Origin: Nitrospira sp.
Lineage (GTDB): Bacteria > Nitrospirota > Nitrospiria > Nitrospirales > Nitrospiraceae
Direction of reading: 5' to 3'
Length of the DNA: 64,000 nucleotides
NCBI GenBank assembly: GCA_024760545.1
Contig: CP060501.1
Coordinates: forward strand, 2,930,036 to 2,994,035
Of this stretch, positions 44,054-53,553 are shown in pieces (within the stretch, counting starts at the first letter, position 1; each line of letters starts with the position of its first letter). The notes under the pieces were generated by a model that made no database searches, was not told the DNA's origin, and saw nothing but the letters and a program-made list of their open reading frames with translations. A program made the translations under genes and the position numbers.

Positions 44054-45967
44054 ATGAAAATCAAACCTTTGGTCTGGATCAGTTTTGGTCTGGTCAGTTT
44101 GACGATCAGCCTTATGCTGGCCGGCTATTCGCTTGTTGATTTGGTGCCTAGCCACGATCGTCAAGTATTCGAGTATCGGCGAGATTTGGTCGAGTCGCTC
44201 GCAGTTCAATACTCGGCCTTGGCTGAACGCGATCAGGTCGAAACGATTCATTTTGCGATGAAGACGCTCGCCACGCGGAATCAAAACATTCTGTCGTTGG
44301 CTCTCCTTCAAAAGACCGGCGTGGTTGTTGCGCAGGTCGGCGATCATGAGCAGGTCTGGGTTCAACCACCCGGTGACCAGTCGACGCTCCAATTTCTCCA
44401 AGTCCCGATCTTTTCCGCGGACCAGCCATGGGGAGTGCTCCAGATTGCGTTTCGCGAGTCTGAGACCTCCGGAATCAGACGCTTTCTGACCGATCCATGG
44501 GTACAGTTCCTGGCGTTCGTGAGTGTCATGGGATTCATTGGGTACCTCTTGTTCATGAAACGCACACTCCGGCAACTGGATCCCTCCGGCATCGTTCCGA
44601 CACGCGTGAAAGCCGCGCTCGATGCGCTGACACAAGGCGTGGTCATGATCGACACTCAGGACCTCATCGTCTTGGCGAATGACTCATTCGGTCGCGCCGT
44701 CAATAGATCTGTGACGTCGTTGATCGGACACGATCTCGGGGCTCTCGAATGGACATCAACCGTTTCATCGGATTCGCTGGCCGTTCATCCGTGGACTCGA
44801 GCCATTATGGATAGAGAGTCCGTGGATAGGACTACTCTGCTCCTAAGCCTTCCTGAGGGCAAGCCGCGAAAATTTCTGGTTAACACCGTACCGATTATGG
44901 ACGACGAATCGATGGTCAGAGGCGCGTTGGTCTCCTTCCATGATGTGACCGAGCTTGATCGGGCTAATACCCAACTCAAGGAAGCCAACAGCGAATTGGA
45001 ATCGTCACGCCGTGAGATCCTCAGCAAGAACCAGGAACTCGAAGCGATGAACAGCAATCTTCACGTGGAAATGAATGAACGAAGAAAGGCGGAAGCAGAA
45101 AAAGAGAAACTATACAGGCAACTTATGCAGGCCTCGCGGCAAGCTGGGATGGCCGATGTGGCGTCAAATGTCTTGCATAATGTTGGGAACGTGCTCAACA
45201 GCATCAACGTATCGACGGATACCTTGCTGAAAACTCTCAAGAGGCCGATGGCGGGTGATGTCTGCCGGATTGCGTCACTGTTCCATGAGCATCAGAACAA
45301 CTTACAAGAATTCTTGACGGCTGATTCAATGGGGAAGCAGATCCCTACCTATCTCGATTTGGTGGCCGAATCGCTGAGTGAAAGCCATCAGACACTCCAA
45401 AGCGAGCTCGACTCCCTCGTGAACAAGTTCGACCACATCAAACACGTGATTATGTCGCAGCAGGAGATCGCCCGTGCGGGGAATATCCGCGAGCCCGCGT
45501 CAGCTGAAAACTTGATGGAACAGGCCTTGTTGCTGGCGATCCCCGAGCCGGAAAAGTATCACATCCACGTCGCGCGGGAATACAGCCCGGTCTCCACGAT
45601 CTTGACGGATCGCCATCAGGTCCTGCAGGTGTTGGTGAATTTGATCACCAATGCCAAGAACTCGATGGTTGAACACTCGGGGCTCCCCCGGCATTTGACG
45701 CTACGAATTGGAGTGTATTCCGATCGCAAACCGTTCGTTCGCTTCACGGTTACTGACACTGGTGGTGGAATCAAAGCGGAGCATATCCCGAAACTCTTCG
45801 CCCAAGGGTTTACGACGCGAACGGCCGGCCATGGACTGGGGCTACATAGCGCCGCCATTGTGGCCAAGAATCTTGGCGGAACGCTGCAAGCGGAAAGCGC
45901 GGGTGAAGGGTGTGGGGCTACTTTCACGCTTGATCTTCCGTTAGTCCTCGCAGAGGCCGCCGCATGA
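44054..45967 (+). CDS. membrane sensor histidine kinase
   Basis: A 637-residue kinase. Two TM helices (about 8-30 and 154-170) flank a periplasmic sensor domain; a PAS-like domain follows at about 185-300 (ALTQGVVMIDTQDLIVLAND) and a coiled coil at 305-370. The phospho-acceptor region is MADVASNVLHNVGNVLNSIN with the His in VLHN, an H-box variant found in kinases paired with long-receiver proteins. The ATPase has N (NLITNAKNS), G1 (DTGGG), F and G2 (GHGLGLHSA) boxes. It begins 13 bases after the adhesin stop and overlaps the receiver gene by 4 bases. Confidence 0.92.
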   Translation: MKIKPLVWISFGLVSLTISLMLAGYSLVDLVPSHDRQVFEYRRDLVESLAVQYSALAERDQVETIHFAMKTLATRNQNILSLALLQKTGVVVAQVGDHEQVWVQPPGDQSTLQFLQVPIFSADQPWGVLQIAFRESETSGIRRFLTDPWVQFLAFVSVMGFIGYLLFMKRTLRQLDPSGIVPTRVKAALDALTQGVVMIDTQDLIVLANDSFGRAVNRSVTSLIGHDLGALEWTSTVSSDSLAVHPWTRAIMDRESVDRTTLLLSLPEGKPRKFLVNTVPIMDDESMVRGALVSFHDVTELDRANTQLKEANSELESSRREILSKNQELEAMNSNLHVEMNERRKAEAEKEKLYRQLMQASRQAGMADVASNVLHNVGNVLNSINVSTDTLLKTLKRPMAGDVCRIASLFHEHQNNLQEFLTADSMGKQIPTYLDLVAESLSESHQTLQSELDSLVNKFDHIKHVIMSQQEIARAGNIREPASAENLMEQALLLAIPEPEKYHIHVAREYSPVSTILTDRHQVLQVLVNLITNAKNSMVEHSGLPRHLTLRIGVYSDRKPFVRFTVTDTGGGIKAEHIPKLFAQGFTTRTAGHGLGLHSAAIVAKNLGGTLQAESAGEGCGATFTLDLPLVLAEAAA

Positions 45968-46839
45968 CAGCCGATCATGCCACCGACAATCGGCGAATTC
46001 TTGTCATAGACGATAACGTCAACATCCACGAGGACTTCCGAAGAATGTTGGCGCTTCCGAACGATTCGGACTTATTCAGTCAGACTCGGACCGCCGTGTT
46101 CGGAGAGGTTCCGATTCTTCCACCGCCGGTACCGTATGACCTGGACTTCGCGAGTCAGGGACAAGAGGGCTTCAACCTTGTCCAGGCTGCTCTTCGGAGA
46201 GGAAAGCCCTATGCGGTGGCGTTCGTCGATATGCGTATGCCGCCGGGATGGGATGGCCTCGAAACAATTAAACATCTGTGGTCGGCCGATCCTGACATCC
46301 ACATCGTGATGTGTACGGCCTACTCCGACCATTCATGGGAAGACGTAAGCCGCGGTATCGGCGAGACCGACAAGCTGCTCATTTTGATGAAGCCATTCAG
46401 CAGCATGGAGGTCGTTCAACTGGCCAAGGCGCTGACGACAAAATGGAACCTGGCACGCGCGGTCACATTGCAGATCGAGATTCTTGCCCTCAGCGTGACG
46501 CAGCGTACAGCGGAATTGCAGAAAGCAAATGAGCGTCTGCACGAACGTGTCCCCGGCCAGGCGGTAGAGAATGTCACGAGTCAGGCTCAAGGCGACGTTA
46601 CGGACGCGTTTCGGCACAAGGAAGAGTTCTTGGCGATTATGAGTCACGAAATCTCCGTGCCTATGAGCGAGCTCATCAGTAAAGTCGCTCTGCTGGTCGA
46701 TAGCCCTCTCAATCCAGAGCAGCGGGAACAGATGGCGACGATACAGAAGTGCGCACAAGATGTGCGGACGCTTCTCGGAGACATGCATGAGTTCATGGCG
46801 GGTCGGAGACTAGAAACTCAGGTGGAACATCGTCAATGA
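45964..46839 (+). CDS. long-type receiver protein with HisKA-like tail, no ATPase
   Basis: A 291-residue protein. The receiver begins ILVIDDNVNIHEDFRRML and, after an unusual insertion of about 40 residues, carries the phospho-acceptor Asp in FVDMRMPPGWDG; the lysine is in LLILMKPFSS. After a coiled coil (LQKANERLHER) comes EEFLAIMSHEISVPMSELIS, a HisKA dimerisation/phosphotransfer region with its His, but the protein ends before any HATPase domain. It might receive phosphate from the upstream kinase and act as a phosphotransfer or truncated hybrid kinase. Its start overlaps the kinase stop. Confidence 0.85.
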   Translation: MTADHATDNRRILVIDDNVNIHEDFRRMLALPNDSDLFSQTRTAVFGEVPILPPPVPYDLDFASQGQEGFNLVQAALRRGKPYAVAFVDMRMPPGWDGLETIKHLWSADPDIHIVMCTAYSDHSWEDVSRGIGETDKLLILMKPFSSMEVVQLAKALTTKWNLARAVTLQIEILALSVTQRTAELQKANERLHERVPGQAVENVTSQAQGDVTDAFRHKEEFLAIMSHEISVPMSELISKVALLVDSPLNPEQREQMATIQKCAQDVRTLLGDMHEFMAGRRLETQVEHRQ

Positions 46840-47028
46840 CGATGATGGTCCGCTCCTCAGATAGATCTGGCTGAGCGATCATGGCTGCCGAAAATACAAA
46901 CCTTCGAATCTTGGTTGGCCCTCGTATGCATAGCGTGCCGAAAGAGGCAGCCGCATGCGATGGCGTTGGTGGATCGGAAAAGGTCGTCTAGATTGCGGTC
47001 GGGCAGAACGATGAAGGAAGTCTAACCG

Positions 47029-48276
47029 GTGTCGACGGATCTTCTCAATCGCCGAATTTTAGTCGTAGACGATAATTCGTCGATTCATCATGACTTTAGA
47101 AAAATTCTTCAACCCGAGACGGGACAGAAAGCGCTGGAGCAGGCTCGTGCGGCACTTTTTGGGCAGCCTATTTCTGTCCAGTCTGCCGAAGTGTTCGAGA
47201 TCGATTGCGCAGACCAAGGACAGACGGCACTTTCCTTATTAGAGGCGGCGAGCAATGATGGGCGTCCGTATGCCGTGGCGTTTGTGGATATGCGGATGCC
47301 TCCCGGGTGGGATGGGTTGGAAACCATCGAGCGTCTTTGGGAAGCTGATGCGCGGCTGCAGATAGTCATTTGCACGGCATATTCAGATCAACCTTGGGAC
47401 GAAATCAGCGAGAAAATAGGCAGAACTGACAAGTTATTGATCCTTCAGAAGCCGTTTATCGGCATTGAAGTCATGCAACTCGCCGCTGCGCTCTGCCGGA
47501 AGTGGGATTTGGGGAGTAGAGCTGCATGGCGACTGAATGAATTGAGCCATCTCGTCGATGAACGCACGGCTGAGCTCCAACGTGCCAACCACCAGCTCAT
47601 ACAGATCAATGGCACGCTGAGGAGAACCGTGGCGGATCTTGAAGCGGCGCAGGCGGAGATTCTACGACAAAACGGTGAGCTGGAACGCCTCGCATCCCGA
47701 GATCCACTCACCGGCTGTCTGAACCGCCGCGCGTTCTACGCGCTGTTCGAAACGGTGTTTGCAGACAGTAGAAAACACGGGACCGAACTCTGTTGTTTGA
47801 TGGTCGATATCGATCATTTCAAGCGGGTGAATGATCAACTCGGACACGCAGTCGGGGATCAAGCCATCCAAGCGGTCGCGTACAGTCTATCCGCGGGATT
47901 GCGATTGACGGATATCGTAGGGCGCTATGGAGGCGAAGAATTTTGCCTGATGTTTCCACGTACGACGCTCGCCGAAGCTTCGGACCTGGCGGAGCGACTG
48001 CGAATTCGAATTGAAACAGAGGCCGGCGGCCGAGTCCGCATGGCGGCCGGCATGGTTCTTACGGTGAGTATCGGAGTCTCGACGACATCCCTTGGAGCGC
48101 GAACTCCGTTGGAGCTGATCGATCAAGCAGACAAGGCTCTCTATGCCGCCAAGCAAGGTACGCGGAATTGTGTGATGGCGCTCGATCTGTTGGTTCCATG
48201 GTTGAAACCTTCCGAGCAACTCGAACTTCAAGTCAGGCGGATCACTCCACACTCAAGTTCACCGAATGCCCGATAG
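47029..48276 (+). CDS. receiver-GGDEF diguanylate cyclase
   Basis: A 415-residue protein. It has the same long receiver as its neighbour (ILVVDDNSSIHHDFRKIL; Asp in FVDMRMPPGWDG; Lys in LLILQKPF), then a coiled coil and a GGDEF domain: DPLTGCLNRRAFYALFE, the product-feedback RLTD and the active site GRYGGEEFCLMF. Both catalytic and inhibitory-site residues are intact, so it should make cyclic di-GMP when phosphorylated. GTG start 47029 with GAAGGAAG upstream. A PilZ protein lies 3.7 kb on. It is 190 bases after the receiver gene. Confidence 0.93.
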   Translation: MSTDLLNRRILVVDDNSSIHHDFRKILQPETGQKALEQARAALFGQPISVQSAEVFEIDCADQGQTALSLLEAASNDGRPYAVAFVDMRMPPGWDGLETIERLWEADARLQIVICTAYSDQPWDEISEKIGRTDKLLILQKPFIGIEVMQLAAALCRKWDLGSRAAWRLNELSHLVDERTAELQRANHQLIQINGTLRRTVADLEAAQAEILRQNGELERLASRDPLTGCLNRRAFYALFETVFADSRKHGTELCCLMVDIDHFKRVNDQLGHAVGDQAIQAVAYSLSAGLRLTDIVGRYGGEEFCLMFPRTTLAEASDLAERLRIRIETEAGGRVRMAAGMVLTVSIGVSTTSLGARTPLELIDQADKALYAAKQGTRNCVMALDLLVPWLKPSEQLELQVRRITPHSSSPNAR

Positions 48277-48405
48277 GCAAGGCCGGTCAGTTAGGATGAC
48301 TGAATCCGGGAGCGTGATGGCACACCGTTGTTTTCCATCATGTGCACGACGCACCTCAGACTCCTGTGCGTTTTCTTGAATTCAAGACGTGTATAATGCT
48401 GGTGG

Positions 48406-49086
48406 ATGACACGCCTGGTTAGTCATTTTCGGTCTTCCGTCGGCAGCAAAGTCGTGATGGCCCTGACCGGACTGGGGCTCATCGTCTATGTCATCTTCCA
48501 CATGTTGGGGAATCTGCAGGTATTCGAAGGACCCCATGCGCTCAATAGTTACGCGGCGTTTCTGCACGAGATGCCGATCCTCTTGTGGACAGCCCGAATA
48601 GGGTTGCTGAGTATCGCGGTTGTCCACATCGTGCTGGCCATCCAGCTGACCTTGCGAAACCGCCGCGCCCGCCCGACCGCATACGCGATCCGTGATTATC
48701 GCCAAGCTTCATTGGCTTCAAGGACGATGGCGGTCTCCGGGGTTGTCCTGTTGCTCTTCATCGTGTTCCATCTGCTGCATTTGACGGCGGGCGTCGTCGA
48801 TCCATCATTTTCCGATCGTGTCGATGCGGAGGGCTATCGCGATGTCTATGCCAGGTTGATCCATGCCTTTCGAAATCCACTCATCGTAGGACTCTACGTA
48901 GCAGGTCAGTTGGGGCTGGGCTTGCATGTGAGCCATGCCGTCTCCAGCAGCTTACAGTCCCTCGGATTGGAACATGCGGCGTTCAATCGTCTGTTCAAGT
49001 CCGCTGGTCCTGCGGTCGCGCTGTTGGTGGTGCTTGGCAATGTCGCCATCATTCTGGCTGTCTTCCTGGGGATTGTGCGCGCATGA
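48406..49086 (+). CDS. sdhC: succinate dehydrogenase/fumarate reductase cytochrome b subunit
   Basis: A 226-residue membrane anchor of the single-subunit, di-haem cytochrome b type (as in Bacteroidetes, Epsilonproteobacteria and Bacillus). Five helices with His residues at haem-ligand positions: [47 protein letters not shown] and [14 protein letters not shown]. It links quinone to the FAD/Fe-S subunits. The next gene overlaps by 4 bases (ATGA), showing an operon. Confidence 0.9.
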   Translation: MTRLVSHFRSSVGSKVVMALTGLGLIVYVIFHMLGNLQVFEGPHALNSYAAFLHEMPILLWTARIGLLSIAVVHIVLAIQLTLRNRRARPTAYAIRDYRQASLASRTMAVSGVVLLLFIVFHLLHLTAGVVDPSFSDRVDAEGYRDVYARLIHAFRNPLIVGLYVAGQLGLGLHVSHAVSSSLQSLGLEHAAFNRLFKSAGPAVALLVVLGNVAIILAVFLGIVRA

Positions 49087-50996
49087 CGATGCTCAATGCA
49101 AAAATTCCCTCCGGGCCACTGGAAACGAAATGGGACCGGCGACGGTTCAGCGAAAAGCTGATCAGCCCCAACAACAAGCGGAAGCTCACGGTCATTGTCG
49201 TCGGCAGCGGCCTCGCCGGAGCCAGCGCGGCGTCAACGTTGGGCCAGCTTGGCTACCAGGTGGAGTGCTTTTGTTTTCAGGATAGCCCGCGCCGTGCGCA
49301 CAGCATTGCGGCGCAGGGGGGCATCAACGCGGCGAAGAATTACCAGGACGACGGAGACAGTGTGGGCCGGTTATTTTATGACACCATCAAAGGCGGAGAT
49401 TTTCGATCGCGTGAGGCGAACGTCTATCGGCTTGCTCAGGTCAGCACCCAAATCATCGATCAATGTGTGGCGCTCGGCATTCCGTTTGCCAGGGAATACG
49501 GGGGGCAGTTGGCAAACCGGTCATTCGGAGGCGTTCAAGTCTCCCGTACGTTCTATTGTCGGGGGCAGACCGGACAACAGCTTCTCTTAGGCGCCTATTC
49601 GGCGCTCTGTTGGCAGATTGAGCGCGGACAAGTCACCATGCGCCCGCGTACCGAGATGCTTGATCTTATTGTGGTCGACGGTCAGGCTCGGGGTATTGTG
49701 GTGCGGGATCTGGTCACTGGACGGTTGAGTGTCCATACGGCCCATGCCGTGGTGCTTGCCACGGGTGGCTACAGCAACGTGTACTACCTTTCGACCAATG
49801 CCAGCGGCAGCAACGTGACAGCCACGTACCGGGCATGGAAGCAGGGGGCGGCGTTCGCAAATCCTTGCTTTACGCAGATCCATCCAACGGCGATCCCGCC
49901 GGGAGACGCGTACCAGGCCAAGTTGACCCTGATGTCCGAATCGCTCCGCAACGACGGGCGACTGTGGGTGCCGAAGATGTCGGCGGATCACCGGTGTCCG
50001 GGCGACATTTCTGCTGCAGAACGTGACTACTTTCTGGAACGCCGGTATCCACGTTTCGGCAATCTCGCGCCACGAGACATCGCATCCCGCGCCGTGAAGG
50101 ACGTATGCGATGAGGGTCGTGGTGTCGGGCCCAGTGGTCATGGTGTGTACCTGGATTTCGCCGATGTGATTGAACAGGAAGGGCTGGATGTGGTTCGCGA
50201 GCGCTACGGCAACTTATTCGACATGTATCATCGAATCACGGGTGAAGACGCCTATCACGCGCCGATGCGGATTTATCCGGCGCCGCACTATACGATGGGA
50301 GGTCTCTGGGTCGATTACAATCTTATGAGTACCGTTCCGGGGCTTTTCGTCATCGGCGAAGCGAACTTTGCGGACCACGGCGCCAACCGGCTTGGAGCCA
50401 GTTCGTTGATGCAAGGGCTCGCCGACGGCTATTTCATTCTTCCGTATACGATCGGCCATTACTTGGCGACGGCGAAGCTTTCCCTGATCCGAGAGGACCA
50501 CAAGGAAGCTCGCGCGGCGCTTCAGCGCGTGACGAATCGGATCGATCGCCTGCTGAATGCGAAGGGGCGTCGAACGGCCGCCTCCTTCCATCGTGATGTC
50601 GGCACGCTGTTATGGAATCATTGTGGGATGTCTCGCAATGAGGCAGGACTCAAGCTGGCGCTAGCATCGGTCCCGGCGCTACGGGAAGAATTTTGGCGAG
50701 ATGTGATGGTCCCTGGCTCTGGGGAAGCGTTTAACCAAGAATTGGAATATGCGGGGCGGGTGGCCGACTATCTCGAATTCGCCGAACTGCTCTGTCACGA
50801 TGCGTTGCATCGGGAGGAGTCGTGCGGGGCTCATTTCCGCGAGGAGTATCAGACGGACGACGGTGAACCGAAGCGCGATGACAGCCGTTTCGCGCACGTG
50901 GCTGCCTGGGAGTATCGACAGGGGGCGTTGCCTATCTTGCACAAGGAACCCCTTGCCTTCGAGTTCGTACAACCGACAATGAGAAGCTATCAGTGA
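49083..50996 (+). CDS. sdhA: succinate dehydrogenase/fumarate reductase flavoprotein subunit
   Basis: A 637-residue FAD subunit. The dinucleotide motif is [20 protein letters not shown], the FAD-linking region has [17 protein letters not shown], and the catalytic region includes [32 protein letters not shown] and [20 protein letters not shown]. It interconverts succinate and fumarate. In Nitrospira the reductive TCA cycle requires a fumarate reductase-type activity; direction cannot be told from sequence. Overlaps both neighbours by 4 bases. Confidence 0.94.
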   Translation: MTMLNAKIPSGPLETKWDRRRFSEKLISPNNKRKLTVIVVGSGLAGASAASTLGQLGYQVECFCFQDSPRRAHSIAAQGGINAAKNYQDDGDSVGRLFYDTIKGGDFRSREANVYRLAQVSTQIIDQCVALGIPFAREYGGQLANRSFGGVQVSRTFYCRGQTGQQLLLGAYSALCWQIERGQVTMRPRTEMLDLIVVDGQARGIVVRDLVTGRLSVHTAHAVVLATGGYSNVYYLSTNASGSNVTATYRAWKQGAAFANPCFTQIHPTAIPPGDAYQAKLTLMSESLRNDGRLWVPKMSADHRCPGDISAAERDYFLERRYPRFGNLAPRDIASRAVKDVCDEGRGVGPSGHGVYLDFADVIEQEGLDVVRERYGNLFDMYHRITGEDAYHAPMRIYPAPHYTMGGLWVDYNLMSTVPGLFVIGEANFADHGANRLGASSLMQGLADGYFILPYTIGHYLATAKLSLIREDHKEARAALQRVTNRIDRLLNAKGRRTAASFHRDVGTLLWNHCGMSRNEAGLKLALASVPALREEFWRDVMVPGSGEAFNQELEYAGRVADYLEFAELLCHDALHREESCGAHFREEYQTDDGEPKRDDSRFAHVAAWEYRQGALPILHKEPLAFEFVQPTMRSYQ

Positions 50997-51793
50997 TCGG
51001 CAACATGACATTCACGTTGAACATTTGGCGCCAGAAGGGTCCGGAGGACAGCGGCCGGTTTGTGACGTATGAGGCGCGCGACGTGAGCTCCGGCATGTCG
51101 TTCCTGGAAATGCTCGATAGTGTTAATCAAAGGTTGATCGCTGATGGCGAAGAGCCGGTTGCATTCGAACAGGATTGCCGCGAAGGCATTTGCGGAAGTT
51201 GTTCGTTGGTGATCAACGGCGTTCCGCATGGCCCGGACCGTGGCATTACCACCTGTCAGCTATACATGCGGCGGTTTCCTGATGGGGCCGTCATCACGAT
51301 CGAACCTTGGCGGGCGCGGTCCTTCCCCATCATTAAGGACCTGGTGGTCGATCGCCGCGCGCTGGATCGGATCATGCAGGCAGGCGGCTATATCTCTGTC
51401 AACACCGGTGGAGCGGTGGATGGGAACGTCCTGTTGATCGGGAAGGATCAAGCCGAAACTGCGATGGATGCTGCCTCGTGTATCGGTTGCGGGGCCTGTG
51501 TGGCGGCGTGCAAGAATGCCTCGGCCATGCTGTTCGTGGCGGCGAAGGTGTCGCACTTGGCGAGTTTGCCGCAAGGGAAGCCCGAGCGAACACACCGCGT
51601 GAGAGCGATGCTCGAAGCCATGGATCGGGAAGGATTTGGTTCTTGCGGCAACCAGTATGAGTGCGAAGCCGTCTGTCCCAAAAGCATCGGTGTCCGATTC
51701 ATCGCCAACCTCAATCGTGAATACCTCCGTGCCGGCGTCGTCGAATCCGGTCTTCTCAGTGAGCCGGAAGCCCCCCACGCAGAGTCCGATTAG
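50993..51793 (+). CDS. sdhB: succinate dehydrogenase/fumarate reductase iron-sulfur subunit
   Basis: A 266-residue protein with three Fe-S clusters. [2Fe-2S]: [15 protein letters not shown] and a fourth Cys in ITTCQ. The [4Fe-4S] and [3Fe-4S] ligands are in [13 protein letters not shown] and [14 protein letters not shown]. It passes electrons from flavin to the haem b subunit. GTG 50993 overlaps the flavoprotein stop; ATG 51005 ([10 protein letters not shown]) is the alternative and fits homologue starts. Last gene of the operon. Confidence 0.94.
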   Translation: MIGNMTFTLNIWRQKGPEDSGRFVTYEARDVSSGMSFLEMLDSVNQRLIADGEEPVAFEQDCREGICGSCSLVINGVPHGPDRGITTCQLYMRRFPDGAVITIEPWRARSFPIIKDLVVDRRALDRIMQAGGYISVNTGGAVDGNVLLIGKDQAETAMDAASCIGCGACVAACKNASAMLFVAAKVSHLASLPQGKPERTHRVRAMLEAMDREGFGSCGNQYECEAVCPKSIGVRFIANLNREYLRAGVVESGLLSEPEAPHAESD

Positions 51794-51989
51794 GAAAACC
51801 ACCAACAGTCTCTCCTGATTCCGCTTTTTGACCCTCGCGGGAGACGATCAGTCGCCGATAGCCTAATGGCCAAAAGGGTGAGTGGAAGCCGGTTTGCGCC
51901 AGATAGCAATCAACTTGACTGTGGGGGAAAGGCCTTTATATTGCAATCAGAGACGAGTCTATGTGTGGAACCGACGGAGATGCCGCCGC

Positions 51990-52514
51990 ATGAGTCGTCA
52001 AGTGATCTGCCCACAATGTCGAAAAGACGGTGCCGCTCCCGCACGGCCGCAATCACTGCGTGAATTCGTCGTGGCGCTGGTTTGGATGGCTCCGTTTCAC
52101 TGTCGGCATTGTGACCATCGGTTTCTCGCTCGTCGCAGAGGCACGGAAGGATCGTCACAGCTTATAGATCGCCGGGAACATCTCCGCATTCCCGTGCGTC
52201 TGTGTCTGTCGTTTTCCGGTGGAAAAATACGCGGCGATGGCACTGTGATGGACCTCTCACTCGGGGGTTGCATCATCAAGAGTGAGACGGAGGTGCATAT
52301 CGACGACATCTTTTACCTGGAAATCGTCCTTGCCGAAGACGAGGTCCCGGTCGAGGTGGCGGCCATGGTGCGCTCCGTCAGTGCGCGTGGCATTGCGTTC
52401 AAATTCCTTCGCAAGGCTCAAGAGAACAAACGGCTCCTCAATTTTATCCAGTCACATTCGGGTTCCACATCCTCCGTGCTCTCCAAGGCCGTTGAGTCAA
52501 CGGTCTCGACGTAA
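51990..52514 (+). CDS. zinc-ribbon plus PilZ domain protein
   Basis: A 174-residue protein. The N-terminus has CPQC and CRHC pairs (residues 8-11 and 37-40) that can form a zinc ribbon. Residues 60-155 are a PilZ domain with both cyclic di-GMP motifs: RREHLRIPVRL (RxxxR) and DLSLGGC (DxSxxG). It should bind c-di-GMP and pass the signal to an unknown partner. ATG 51990, with GGAGA nine bases upstream, is preferred over an in-frame start 108 bases earlier that encodes Arg-rich sequence. Confidence 0.85.
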   Translation: MSRQVICPQCRKDGAAPARPQSLREFVVALVWMAPFHCRHCDHRFLARRRGTEGSSQLIDRREHLRIPVRLCLSFSGGKIRGDGTVMDLSLGGCIIKSETEVHIDDIFYLEIVLAEDEVPVEVAAMVRSVSARGIAFKFLRKAQENKRLLNFIQSHSGSTSSVLSKAVESTVST

Positions 52515-52529
52515 TCCCTTTCGTTCGCC

Positions 52530-52829
52530 CTACGTCGGCGTTTCCCAGGCAGACGGCAAGGGATAGTCCGTTATCAGACGATCATGTTCGGCGATATCGA
52601 ACGGCTCGATCGTCAGATCTTGCCGATCCATAGGCTCTGTACAGGCTGAAGAGCAGAGCACATCGATCAACGCTTGTGCCTTGTTTGTTGTGGAAAACCG
52701 GCAGAGGCCATGTTCGGGCATGCCTGATGACGGATGCCAGAAGGCCAGGTCGATCGCGCTGCCTTGATAGATGCCAAGGGTCCGGTGTCTCACTTGGAAC
52801 CCGCCGGCTTCATCGTTCCTTCTCGGCAT
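52530..52829 (-). CDS. hypothetical protein
   Basis: A 99-residue protein: GFQVRHRTLGIYQGSAIDLA, then FWHPSSGMPEHGL and CRFSTTNKAQALIDVLCSSA, ending HDRLITDYPLPSAWETPT. AAGAGG is five bases before the ATG, and the sequence is balanced and non-repetitive. No family recognised. It is convergent with the PilZ gene, 15 bases away, and divergent from LemA. Confidence 0.6.
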   Translation of the reverse strand: MPRRNDEAGGFQVRHRTLGIYQGSAIDLAFWHPSSGMPEHGLCRFSTTNKAQALIDVLCSSACTEPMDRQDLTIEPFDIAEHDRLITDYPLPSAWETPT

Positions 52830-52925
52830 AGAACCTCTTGACCGACACGACTAAATGATTATCCCCATGGTAGCATGAAGGTGAAATCGGAGAACACTGC
52901 ATCAGTATGGCCCAAGGAGGGGATG

Positions 52926-53528
52926 ATGGGGCGCACCTTGTGGAAAGAGACGGCGATCGTCATGGTGATGATCGGTGCATTGTCGGTATCCGGTTGTGGC
53001 TACAACGATCTCCAAGGTTTGGATGAAGATACCAAGGCTGCGTGGAGTGAAGTGATTAATCAGTATCAGCGCCGTGCCGACCTCATTCCCAATCTTGTTG
53101 CGACGGTCAAAGGGTACGCGGCTCATGAAAAGGAAACGCTTGAAGGAGTCGTCAATGCCCGGGCCAAGGCGACGGGGGTGCAAGTGACGCCCGAGGTGCT
53201 GAAAGACCCGGCTGCATTTGAAGCATTTCAAAAGGCCCAAGCCGGTCTGACATCAGCGCTCGGCCGGCTCATCGCCATTGCCGAAAATTATCCGAACCTC
53301 AAGGCCGATCAAAATTTCAGGGATCTCCAGAATCAGTTGGAAGGGACGGAGAATCGCATCACGGTGGCACGCAAGCGGTATATCGATCGTGTCGCGGAGT
53401 ACAACAAGATGGTCCGGTATTTCCCGACCAACCTGACGGCCAAGTTTCTGCTGCACCTGGAAGAGCGGCCTAATTTTACGGTCGCCGATGAGAACGCCGT
53501 GGCCAAGCCGCCCGACGTGAAGTTTTGA
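52926..53528 (+). CDS. lemA: LemA family lipoprotein
   Basis: A 200-residue LemA protein: TM/lipobox segment (MVMIGALSVSGCGYN), then the four-helix LemA core with AWSEVINQYQRRADLIPNLV, KGYAAHEKETLEGVVNARAK and RDLQNQLEGTENRITVARKR, and PTNLTAKFLLHLEERPNF at the end. The lipobox makes a membrane-anchored periplasmic form likely. ATG 52926 with AAGGAGGGG is preferred over an upstream ATG. It precedes two TPM-domain genes, the usual LemA/TPM arrangement, whose function is unknown. Confidence 0.9.
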   Translation: MGRTLWKETAIVMVMIGALSVSGCGYNDLQGLDEDTKAAWSEVINQYQRRADLIPNLVATVKGYAAHEKETLEGVVNARAKATGVQVTPEVLKDPAAFEAFQKAQAGLTSALGRLIAIAENYPNLKADQNFRDLQNQLEGTENRITVARKRYIDRVAEYNKMVRYFPTNLTAKFLLHLEERPNFTVADENAVAKPPDVKF

Positions 53529-53553
53529 ATCGAGGGAGAAACCGAGGAGAGGG

